From the NCBI GenBank assembly GCA_964035795.1, contig OZ038322.1, forward strand, positions 720,950 through 784,949: 64,000 nucleotides of DNA. The letters run 5' to 3'. Source of the stretch: Pterobdella sp. o SKG-2022. Lineage: Eukaryota > Annelida > Clitellata > Hirudinida > Piscicolidae. Shown piece after piece: positions 12,101 through 22,000 of this stretch. Numbering within the stretch: the first letter of the stretch is position 1; each line of letters begins with the position of its first letter. Below the pieces are notes generated by a model, which saw only the letters and a program-made list of their open reading frames with translations, did no database searches and had not been told where the DNA came from. The translations under genes were made by a program, and so were the position numbers.

Positions 12101-15100
12101 CCAACATCATACCACAACACAACACCACCATCATGCCACAACACAACACCTCCAACACCATTACCCCCCACCCCCCACCACACCATCACACCCCCACCAC
12201 ACCATAATACCACCACAACACCAACATACCACCCCAAAATCACCTAGGGCAACTGCATTCCCCACAACACAACACCACATCACTTAAGGCAACTCACTAT
12301 CTGTAGAGAGTATCTTTATAATTTTCAGAAGAGGAAGAAGGTTTGAAGGAGAGGCTTGGTTGGCTGAGAGAAGGTCTAGAATTATTTTAGAGATGGAGCT
12401 TAGTCTGCACTTTAACGTGAATTTGTTGTCTGTAGAAAAAAAGACAGATTTCGTTTTATGTACTTTGAGGGTTGTGAGGTGATTTGAGTATAAAATAGGC
12501 CTTATCTCTTCAAAGTTGTCAAATTTTATTTGGACATCAATTTTTTTGTTCAATATTAATTAATGCATTAAAAGTTGATATTTTATTTAAATGTTGAACA
12601 TCATCTACAAGTATTGAATCTTCCCTTCAAACACACATCCTACAAACTCATCAAGCCACAAGCTCAAACCTACCACAATACTTCTCTCACAGGCCTCCCA
12701 TACAGGGCAATCAAGCGAACACTGAATTAGAGTTGTTTCTACCTTCATCATAGTTCTAAACCGAAAAGCTTCCAATGGTGACCTGCGGGCTATTTGAACT
12801 GATGCAACCTATATGATTCAAACTTTTTTTCCATGCAATCTCTGATTTTGCTCATTATCTTCATATTCTTAACTTTAAATCCAAAACTTCTTTTTGAGGT
12901 TTTTTTTTTCATATTTCTACATTTCCAATGAAGTCTTGATATTAATAGACTCAAAATGATGATATATCGCGCTACACGCCACTTAGAATAAATATATTAA
13001 ATGGTCAAGTGCACATCAAAAAGTTGTCAATATGTCGCTTTGGATTGACTTGATTTGTTTATTCATATTCGATTGCACTTGATAATTTTATTATAAAAAT
13101 CTGTTATATTTTTTTTTATTTGTTTATTATTATTAATTGAATTAATTAAATTAATTTATTTTTTTCCTTTATTCTTAGTAGTAGTGCTTCAAATTTTCAT
13201 TTCGGTGACACGACGTAACTTTTTCTCCATATTTGTCTATCAGCCATAGCAATACGTAATTCGTTAGAAGTCAGCCCTGTGTCTTTTTGAAGTACGTCTT
13301 TCATTGTTATACTTGGACGACCTCTTCTACGACACTCTTCTGGCGTCCAGAACAACAGAGTTTTTGCGGGCTCGTTGTGCCGAGCTACATGTCCAGCAAG
13401 CGCTAACTGTCTTTTTTTGATTATGGTAGACAACTTTGGAATTTGACCGTATAGATGAGCATTTGATAGACGGTCCTTTAAGGAGATATTTTTGACTCTT
13501 CGGAGCATGCGAGTATAGATGCCATCAATTTTCTTCACTGCAGCGCTGTTCATTACCAGGGATTCACACCCATATAGCATTATGGACTCAACAGTAGATT
13601 TAAAAACCCTAACTTTTGTTTCTGTAGTAATGCGAGAGTTCCAGATTTTTTCTAGAGAGTTGAGAGCGTTCCATGATTTTCCGATTCGGGTGTTAATCTC
13701 TCGAGAAGAGTTGGTGTAACCTCCTAAGTAAAGAAAATCATCAACCTTTTCAATTTCGTCGCCATTCATAGCATGAATATGACTCTCTACAGAAAGATTG
13801 AAATACATTACTTTAGTCTTGCTTGCATTGAGGAAGAGACCTATTTTTTGAGTTGCGGTTTCGATTTTGTGGAGAAGAGACTCAGCTTTGTTGACAGTTT
13901 CTTTCATCAAAGCGATATTGACGGCAAATGCAAGTTCGGCGAGTTTCTCGGGAAGGACTCTACGACTTTCTTTTCTCTTAAGAGTCAATCCATCTGAAGG
14001 AAAAATTTAGGTGCTGAGAGTATAATCTAAGCAAATGATACAAAGAAACGGGGCGAGTGGGTCCCCTTGTAAGACGCCAGTATCGACCTGGAAGATGATA
14101 GTTCTGGGCATGACGGTAAAAGGCACCTGTCCAAGGCAAGACATTAAAAGGCATCTACGCCCCAGCGTTTAGACCTGCTAGTTGGTGAGGCTGCTACCCT
14201 TCCAGGGTACAAATCTAAACGACCCTTCCCTGTCCTCCAGTAATCCTTTGAGTTTACTAATTTTAGCTTGTTTCAAGATAATTTTTTTGAAGGACCCCAC
14301 ACAGACTGTTTCATAATCCTAAGACCAACACTAACAGCCTGATGATGAAGATAGGGTACGTTCCTAACCTACACGGCCGAACATGGGAATAATAAAAAAA
14401 ATAAAATAAAATAATGATAAATAAAAAAAAATAAAATAAAACAAAAATGACGTCAATTCTGACGTAAAGAAAACAAAAATGACGTCGCGGAATGCAACAA
14501 TAACGTAGAAGAAATGAAAAATGACGTCAATGCTGACGTAAAAGAAAGCAAAAATGACGTCACAGATGAGATTAAGAAACCAAAGGCACAAAATAACGCG
14601 TACCTGATGGAGCGACAAAAGAAAGTAGCTTGACACTGATAAGCATGAAGTGATCATCATCGCCTCCACTCTTGTGTTCATTGCAGATCAGTTTCAGTAA
14701 GTCGTTGGTGGCGTTGGGGTATATCTTCGAAAACTTCCTTCTCAATATTGCTGGTGGTTTGGTGTAGTGTGGTGGTTTAATGAGGTGATATATCATTCTA
14801 TCTTTTTGAATGTATTTTAAGGGGTTTCTCGAAAAAATTCATTCAACACTGCATCTTCACGTACTTAGAAATTTTATACTGATAACTAAAAGCATGGTAT
14901 TTTTTAATGATGGATACAATATTTAATGCTCAGTAAATTCTATTTGAAATTTTGTTTTGAAGAAATCTTAAAAAGTACTTTTAAAGCCATGATTGAAAAC
15001 AAAACAGAATCATGACTTAAGTGTTATCTTACAACTAAAATGATAAACTTATAAAACAGAGGTGCTCAGAATTCCTTCCAAACACCTCCGTGTTATAAGA

Positions 15101-15971
15101 CAACTGCTCACAGCATCTCACCGTTGTGCAGGCACAGGTAGGTAAGGATGTTTAAGGATTCGGTAGATAATGCTTTGTCTGGTGAGTTCTGTGATGGATT
15201 TGTGAGCATGCATTGTCTTTTATTTGTGAATGATTTGAAAGATAAAAATAACGTTTTGTATTTAAACACAAAGAAACACGAGAATGAGTCTCCTAACAAG
15301 ATAATATTGTATTTGAATTTCGTGCAATGACTTCAACTCATGGAGGAATTATTCAAAAACACTAATTTAAAAGTTGAGCTATTATGATAGATAATTTTGA
15401 TAATTACTATAAAAGCTTAGCAAAAAAAGTAACTATGGAATCGACTATTATATGTGCACTGGCAAGAAGCTCCTGCAGACAGCTGAGGCACGGTAAAGCA
15501 CAAAAAAAGACTTGAACTCCTCTTCTGAATGCTTCCAATAGAGCTTGGAAACTGTGGAAAACTTACGTTGTGATGGAGAAGTTTTCCAAGGTTTTTTCTC
15601 AGTGAGATCTTATTTATTCACATTGTTTTTCATTTCGATATGTTTCCTTTCCTCGATCTATTATGAAGCTTGATTTGTATTGCTACAGAGAAGTATATTA
15701 AGGATGATGGCAATGAAGAAATAACAAGAGAAATAATAACAATCATAAAAGCAATAAGGAGAATAATATCAGCAAAAAAATAATTAAAATAAAATGGTAT
15801 TAATAAAAGAATGAGATTTATAAAAAAATAATAAGTCTGATAAAAATAATAATTTTAAAAACATTTTTGAATAATATAGCAGAAACGATGATAATGTTAC
15901 TAGAACTCTCACCGCCAAAGTAGCAAACAAGCAAAACACAAAGGATTTTTCTACAGCAATTTTCTGATCAC
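3115..15971 (-). CDS. AGTPBP1: Cytosolic carboxypeptidase 1-like (AGTPBP1/CCP1), multi-exon
   Basis: A zinc carboxypeptidase of the M14 Nna1/CCP family, which removes glutamates from tubulin side chains and C-termini in the cytosol. Phase-consistent exons (high to low): 10289-9182, 9094-8911, 8820-8374, 8216-8114, 6955-6878, 6716-6638, 6426-6194, 6026-5654, 5293-5222, 4893-4785, 4570-4462, 4113-3934, 3724-3548 and 3429-3115. Family motifs: [57 protein letters not shown], the zinc-binding HPGET ([13 protein letters not shown]), [24 protein letters not shown], the third zinc ligand in [18 protein letters not shown], and the catalytic glutamate in YTMEST. Upstream exons are less certain: about 10864-10537, 11207-11060, 11620-11465, 12540-12298, 14800-14604, 15294-15124, and tentatively 15551-15480 and 15971-15913. 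The large 10289-9182 exon is acidic and low-complexity. The start codon was not found and may lie above 16 kb. Confidence 0.9.
4670..4745. repeat. Short semi-palindromic repeat (family C), copy 1
   Basis: Contains TATAGTGGCGTTAACTTCAGAAGTTTCTAGACC. Two further copies occur at 8278-8328 and 18168-18228 with the consensus TAGTGGTATTAACTTCAGGAG followed by TTTCTAGACCACTG. The ends AGTGGT and ACCACT are complementary, giving a small foldback unit. This copy sits in an intron of the carboxypeptidase gene. Confidence 0.55.
6540..6622 (+). mobile_element. SINE tail fragment
   Basis: Only the 3' part of the tRNA-derived SINE: CAGTGTTTTCGCTACATTAA, then AGCAAGCGCTTTGATCTATA and GCGCTTTATAAATACCGCAT followed by TACATTA. 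The tRNA-like head is absent, as expected for a 5'-truncated retrocopy. It lies in an intron of the carboxypeptidase gene in antisense orientation to it. Confidence 0.75.
7520..7648. repeat. 43-bp tandem repeat, 3 copies
   Basis: Three nearly identical 43-base units beginning TAGAAGAATTTGATATTTAT and ending TATCCATTTGTG, 129 bases in all, with only single-base differences. Intronic position. Confidence 0.9.
7925..7985. repeat. Family A repeat fragment
   Basis: Carries ACACATTTATTCAAAACAAA, then TTATCGATAAGTTTAGCCTT, the family A core described at the window start. It lies in a carboxypeptidase intron. Confidence 0.5.
8278..8328. repeat. Family C repeat, copy 2
   Basis: GTATGATTATAGTGGTATTA followed by ACTTCAGGAGTTTCTAAACC and ACTG. 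It matches the copies at 4670 and 18168. Confidence 0.6.
10885..10955 (+). repeat. Dispersed repeat family D, copy 1
   Basis: Contains TTGTAGTATCAATAAGCTAG, then ACCGACTGCTGTCAACCCCA and GCTACTGTACAGCAG. Similar blocks occur at 32218-32300 (+), 46868-46925 (-) and 62155-62245 (+). Its wider element and class are unknown. Confidence 0.65.
12012..12290. repeat. CA-rich degenerate satellite
   Basis: Low-complexity run built from ACAACACAACACCACCATCA-like units with variants and a C-rich stretch near 12165-12200. It directly follows (on the minus strand) a carboxypeptidase exon ending near 12298. Confidence 0.85.
12600..12790 (-). other. Unassigned open stretch in carboxypeptidase intron
   Basis: The minus strand is open for about 60 codons and reads [15 protein letters not shown], then [18 protein letters not shown] and [13 protein letters not shown] before a stop. 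The composition is more protein-like than the surrounding AT-rich DNA. I do not recognise it. It could be an exon of the carboxypeptidase gene, a fragment of a mobile element, or chance. Confidence 0.3.
13197..14110 (-). pseudogene. Non-LTR reverse transcriptase remnant (C-terminal half)
   Basis: A minus-strand open stretch of 263 codons covers the end of a LINE reverse transcriptase and its C-terminal tail: [43 protein letters not shown], and [13 protein letters not shown]. Just upstream (14000-14110) lies [19 protein letters not shown], the conserved GxxQGDPLSP block, separated by a stop codon. The position of the catalytic FADD box reads FAVN, so both aspartates are lost. The tail type resembles the LINE proteins common in marine invertebrate genomes (RTE-like, tentative). 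It lies in an intron of the carboxypeptidase gene in the same orientation. Confidence 0.85.
14140..14400 (+). repeat. Dispersed repeat family E, copy 1
   Basis: A roughly 250-base block containing GCTGCTACCCTTCCAGGGTA followed by CAAATCTAAACGACC, later AGCCTGATGATGAAGATAGG and CCTAACCTACACGG, ending in AATAAAAAAAATAAAATAAA. A second copy lies at 40470-40775 with the same order of words and the same A-rich end. It resembles the 3' end of a LINE or a SINE. Confidence 0.7.
14440..14565. repeat. AATGACGTCA-rich short tandem motifs
   Basis: Four or five copies of AAAATGACGTC with TGACGTAAAGAAA-type spacers at about 20-60 base intervals. TGACGTCA is also the CRE/ATF palindrome, but the tandem context inside an intron suggests a simple repeat. 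Confidence 0.5.
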
Positions 15972-17404
15972 CTGCAAGGAGTTTTGTTTTTCCCAATTTT
16001 TAAATATTATAATAAAACTCAAACAGAAAAAACTCAAAAAAAATATAATTCTATGCTAAAAATAGTTTCTTGTGCTTTAAAAAACAAAATATACAGGGAA
16101 AAACTCGAGTAAGGTGCCGGCTTTTATAAGCACATCTGCCTCTCTCCACCGTAGTTTTGCGCACATTGTTTTTAATTGATGCAGAAAATTTTTTGGGCAG
16201 CAGTAATTAATATTTTTTAACACCTCTAACGTTTCATTTTATTATGAGTATTATGGTCCTAAAAATCAAAATATATTGTGGATGCTTTTATTTCATTATT
16301 TCCATTATTGTTTTTATGGTTTTTTTATTCTCTCAAGTGCACCTAAACAATCAATTTAATGCAAATTTCACGATCCACCGAGATGATTGTTTTTAAATTC
16401 TGCTGCGAAGCTAAAGATGTTTATGAGAGTTATATCAACTTATAATACTTCCCTAGGTAAGTTCTTAAGTGCTATTTACTTTCAACCCACACTACTGGAT
16501 AATTTCTGGCGCAATTTTTTCTAGTATTTTTATGCTTTCTCCTCATTATCAATCATTCCAGAGTTTTATCGCTACTTTTCACTAAAGACGTAAGCAATAT
16601 TCTCATTGGAGCTTCTTCAGCTCATAGCCTTTATAGAAACAGCATGGTGTTATGATTGCAGATGATATATGATTACCTGATATGAGATTTAGAACTGAGT
16701 TTTTTTTGGGGATTTCTACCTTATTCTGCTCTTGAAATGTAGCAAAAGTACATAATAATCCATGCCTTAATTATCTCACAAAATGGAACTGATCATTTGA
16801 ACTTGGCATTCTATTAAAGACATCTTATTAAAATAAATATTATTTTTTTTAAGATTTGTATAGCGCAAAATTTACGAACAAAATTTGATTCACAAGCGCT
16901 AAAATAAATATGAAATGATATTTTTTTAAACAATGAAAAATTATTGCTGAGAGTGGACAATAAAGAAAATTGGATGAGCATTTGATAATGTGTTTGAGTT
17001 ATAGGCGCTGTGCTCCTGTTTTATTACCATGTAAATCAAAAAGCCTTCTTTAATTTTTTGTTTTTGATAATTTATTTTATGTAAAAAGTGCGCTATATAA
17101 ACGTGAATAAATAAATAAAATAAAATAATTGATTAAATTTTATTTTATTATTAAAAATATATAACTAATTATTTTTTATTTTTAATATTTGAAATTTTTT
17201 TCCAATATTTAAAAATATATAACTAATTATAGATGAGAAAATATATTTTGGGAAAAATAAGTCCATGTTTGAAATAAATATTTTAATATAATTTTTATAA
17301 TAAAAAATTCTTAAACAAAATCTAAAGAAGAAACAATTATTGTTATATTTGTATTCAAACAAAGCATTTCAATATTCACTCCATATCTGTATTCCTATAT
17401 TATT

Positions 17405-17588
17405 TATGTAATGAAATGCGGTATTCATAAAGCGCTTTTCCTCATAGATCAAAGCACTTGCTACAAATTTAATGTAGCGAAAACACACTGTGGAACAGGT
17501 GCTAATTGTCGGCCCACGCGGGATCGAACCCGGTAACTTTAGACAATTAGTCTAATGCTCAACCATTAAGGTATAAGGGCCGACCCTA
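17405..17588 (-). mobile_element. tRNA-derived SINE, well-preserved copy
   Basis: In reverse orientation: tRNA-like head GTCGGCCCTTATACCTTAAT, anticodon arm TTAGACTAATTGTCTAA with a perfect five-base stem, B box GGGTTCGATCC and acceptor complement GTGGGCCGAC; then CACCTGTTCCACAGTGTG, and the tail GCGCTTTATGAATACCGCAT. The anticodon loop CTAATTG puts AAT at the anticodon, which suggests descent from tRNA-Ile. Other copies are at 255, 31897, 38135, 38835, 43255 and 63420. Confidence 0.85.
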
Positions 17589-18167
17589 TAGGGGTAGTTA
17601 ATATAAACTTTATCCGTCACCTGTAGGTGACGTGTAACAGGTATAAAAAAGCCTTGTTTTAGTTAAGTTATAAAACTGACTGATTTTAATTCATATTTTT
17701 GGAGATTATAATTTACAGAATTATTCTCAAAAAATAATGAAATACTATATGTTGAAACTTTTCCAAAAATACTACCTCGATTCAGCTGAAGCATCAATCA
17801 AGCACAAAAATTATGTGATAAAACAAAATGTTATAAAACGAAGCAAAACTATTATAAGAGCAATAACTTTTCGAAATATTTACCTATTAAAAATGACGTA
17901 ATATTTGGAGGTTCAAAACATTCATAGAATTATAAAAATTGGGAAAGGCTTATATTATTGATAGAAGAGACTAAACCAAAAGATTTTTTCACTTTGGCTT
18001 GAGAAAATCATTCTTGCTCTGAGTTCTATGGAACTTCAAACAATTATCAACATAAGTATTCAATTGAAAAATAATACATTAGAATTTTTTTATCTTTTCA
18101 ATAAAAGTGAAATAAAAGAATAATTAAAAAACATAATATAACTTTTTCAACAAATCAAATCAATTAC

Positions 18168-18228
18168 AAGTATGATTAGAGTAGCATTAACTTCAGGAGT
18201 TTCCAGACCACTGAGTATTATGAACTTT
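18168..18228. repeat. Family C repeat, copy 3
   Basis: GTATGATTAGAGTAGCATTA, then ACTTCAGGAGTTTCCAGACC and ACTG; same unit as at 4670 and 8278. Confidence 0.6.
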
Positions 18229-19055
18229 GAATGCAGTTTGATGTAATGTATGTTTTCTTAGATATGACCATTTAAAAAAAATTATGCAAGTATAACTAAA
18301 TAAACAAAACAGTTAACTAAGATTGTATGAAAAAAAAGGTCTTAATTGAAACAAAAGCAACCATAATAATACTTATATAAATGACATTTAGAAAACTGAT
18401 TTGACTTTATGAATGTATAAAAATAATTAAATCTGTGATAATAAAAAAAATATATATAGATGAAACTTCAAACAAAAAATATTGAGTGATATAAACAAAA
18501 TAACTTAATAAATAGCAATAAAAATCAAATAACTAACTGAAAGTTTGCAAAAATGAATGTATTCTAGATGTTTGGAGTCTCAATGCTGCAAATTCTGCCT
18601 CAGAGGAATAATCCATGTTGGTAACCATCTTTTTAAATGTATCTGTCATACTTTTAAGCTTCACATCTCTGATAATAAAATTTTTCATTATATTGAATTT
18701 AGATATGTTTTGTAGTTGCTTGTCTTTTGATGAAATTTTATCATTAGTGCACTCATCAAAGTTGAAGCAAAATTAACAAAATCTATATTTTTAAATATTT
18801 CACCTTTCACTCATGATTTACTTTACCAAAATTACTTTTCAAAATTAAAAATTTACAAAATTTCGTTAAAGCCAGGCATAGCTATTTTAAGTCTTCATCG
18901 GTTGCTATGTTTATAATGACGATAGGAATTCCATTGAGAACATTTAAAAGTGGAACTACATGATATTTTCAAAGTTTTAATAAAATAATCATTTGGAAAT
19001 ATCTAACCAACTCTATTTTTTCATATCTCGTCTGCTAAACAAACGAAATTGCACG

Positions 19056-22000
19056 ATGAATCTCTTTAATTTCCTTTCAATCATACTATGTACATATTTT
19101 ATACTTTTTAATTATCGTACTTAATAAAAAAATAAGTTCATTTTTTGGAATTAAGGCTTCAAAATATTCCCCAAAAAGATTCTTTGCCGCAAGCTCTATC
19201 AGTTTGGCTTCAAGGATCAAAGAAACTGTACATAGGGTGCATGGCAAGCCGAGATAATTCTAACTACCATTTGATCGATGAGGTCGAAGGAGCTGAAGAT
19301 CCCACTTTAGACACCTGTCTGTCTAAATGTAGAGCTAAGGGTGCCACATACATGGTTTTGAAAGTTCGTTCTATTAAACATAATTATATCGACTAAAACG
19401 ATTAGTTTTATTGAAGCATTACGATTAACTTAAATTCAAAAAATTCAGTTTGTTTTATTTATTTTCATGTTATAAATGAAAATTTTAAATCGGGATTTCA
19501 TTTTTATAAAAATTTATTCAAAAATAGGAAGATAGTTATATTTTTACAAATCAATTAGCTCTTTAATTCCTCCAGCCAAACGTAAATATTCAAGTTAAAA
19601 CACTTTCAAGAGTTTGTTTTTATTCTACGAAGCTTTTCGTTATTAAGTTCATCTTACGAAAAGCTTTGTGGAAAAAAGTAAACTCCTAAAAGTGTTTTCA
19701 TTTGAAAAACTTTTTATTTTCAATTCTTATGAGAAATTTTTGATACATTTATTTAAAAAAACTAAAATTTTCGCTAAGTACAACAAAGTATCAAAAATTT
19801 CTCATAAAAAATTGAACAAAAAGTTATCCAAATAATATAAAAAAAAACACATAAGATTTTTCTAAAAAATTGTTTTCATTTGAATAATTAGCGCTTGTTC
19901 TTCAGGGTATTCTCGCTTAAATTTTCAGCAAACCTTTGTAGCTGCAAAAAAATGTTTTATAAATACTATATTACATCAACTTCAGGTTAAAACATGTTAT
20001 TGTTCTGAGATACTCCCAACTAAAGACTTGCATCCAGCTCCTGATGATCACTGCATACAGATCCAATGTCCTGAGGGCTTTATGTGCGGCAGGAAAAACA
20101 CATTGGCCATATACACAAGTTTCAAAGCGTTTCACTGTTTTTGATTTCATTTTCATTGTTCTCAAAAATTTAGACATGAGAATACATTGTATATAATATA
20201 TATAAAAGCGTGCCCAAGTTATAGATACGGAAGAAAGTGCGAAAAGGAATGTTATTGCAAGGTACCTCCGTGCAGAGGATTTGATGGCTTCTGCCTTAAT
20301 GGAGATGCGGTCTGCCAAAAGGGTTTTGTAGGCACGGCTTGCAACCTCACTGGTTTGAAACTTTAAAAAATATAGTATAAAAAAATTATCACACTGAATA
20401 ACTTTAGGACAACAACCACAGATCCATGTACCGAAGGAAGATGTTTGAATGGTGGAGAATGTGGAGTGGTGGATGTGGGGCTGAGGTCTGTGGTGTGGAA
20501 GTGCTTTTGCGCTCCTGGTTTCTATGGCGATACTTGCGCTAAAAGTGGATTTAAGTTATATTTTTTTGTTAATTCAAGATGTGTAAAAATTTTGAAGGTT
20601 AATTGTTTTGAAACTATTCTATTCTAAAACAACGTTCATCTTCTTAAAGACTGTCCACTCCATAAATACGGGGATGACTGTGTTTTCGATTGCTTCTGCG
20701 CAGACGACAAACCCTGTTATGCTCAAAACGGATCTTGTCTTAATGGTTGTGACTCGAAGCACCACGGCAAAGACTGCTCTCTGGGTTAGTTGTTTGATGT
20801 CCATCCTCACCACAAGCTTCAGACTTTCGACAAATTTTACAATATTCCAACTTATTTTTACTTTATTTAATTTGATTAAAAATTAAAAATTGCTTATTAT
20901 TGATCTTTATTTAAGTAGTTTATATTATTAGAACCAACTGCCTTTCATCTCCCTTCTTCAAAAACACACCAGTATAACCTAACACTCACAACCAATTATT
21001 GAAACCACCAAACTGCAGTAGATGCGTGTGAGTCCGGTCCATGCAGAAATGGAGGGGTCTGCTATCCCGATGAGGACTCCTACTTTTGTGACTGTGTTCA
21101 TAACTTCACTGGGTCTGATTGCCGATTGAGAACTTGTTAGGAAGGGAAGAGAAATATGGATGGGATGTAGGGTTTGTGTGAGGTTGCTGGGTTGTTATTG
21201 TTGTTTTTCACTCAAGGCGCCTGAGAATGATCCTCAAAAGCGCTAGACTCGCTTGTGGGAGGCTTCTTACTTACTCGAAAAAGAAACCCAATTGGCGGTG
21301 GTATCAGGCAGTCTGGAATGCAAGGCACCGCAGCCATAGATGCTTGGCTGATTTTTCTTTTTCTCCGCAGAAGCGGCACCGATCATCTTCACTTTCCCCG
21401 TCAAATGTTGCCATCTTTAGAGGGTGAGGTGGTGATCAGACCGGAATCAGATAAGATCAAAGAAGTCTTTCTTTGACAGTTGGAACTCTTCCTCCGGGTT
21501 GGGGTTGAAGCAGTGAGGGAAATGAGACGGGAATGGGTAGATGGAGAGAGTTTGCAGCTTCTGAAAATAATGGCTAACCGGGTTTGAGGATCCAGCGGGA
21601 CGGTAGGTTGAAGGAGAGCAGAGCCTAGTTTGGCCTGCTCGTCTGCAAGGTCGTTGCTTAGGAGGTTGTAGTAGCCCGAGACTTAGTTGGATAGAAGGCC
21701 GCAACTGAGGTGTTAAGGAACCGGAGGGATGGGTCGGTAATATTGGGGTCAGAGCAAGCTTGTAGAAGTAACTTGCAGTCTGTGATAATGAAGGCTGAGA
21801 ACCAGTCGTCATTCTGTTCGAGCCAGAAAATGGCAGCGATCAGGGCAGTCTTCATGGCCTGACAAAAACTGCTAAAGGTCCCAGTGGGCGCGTAACAGGA
21901 TTGAATCAGCTTGTTTTCTCTAAAGACGACCACTCAGGCTCCTCCATTTTCCGTACCGTTGAGGGTGGATCCATCAGTGAAGATCTGCAAGTCAGTTGGG

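Larger units (their letters stand above)
15972..19055. other. AT-rich spacer between divergent genes
   Basis: No coding exon could be supported here. The 5' end and promoter of the carboxypeptidase gene (leftward) and the promoter of the WSC/EGF gene (rightward) should lie in this interval. It contains a SINE at 17405-17588, a family C repeat at 18168-18228 and GCGCTATATAAA-type tail words near 17085. Confidence 0.5.

Noticed and set aside
14440..14565. Cluster of CRE-like TGACGTCA sites as an enhancer
   Set aside because: The motifs are part of short degenerate tandem units next to a family E repeat; no independent evidence for regulation.
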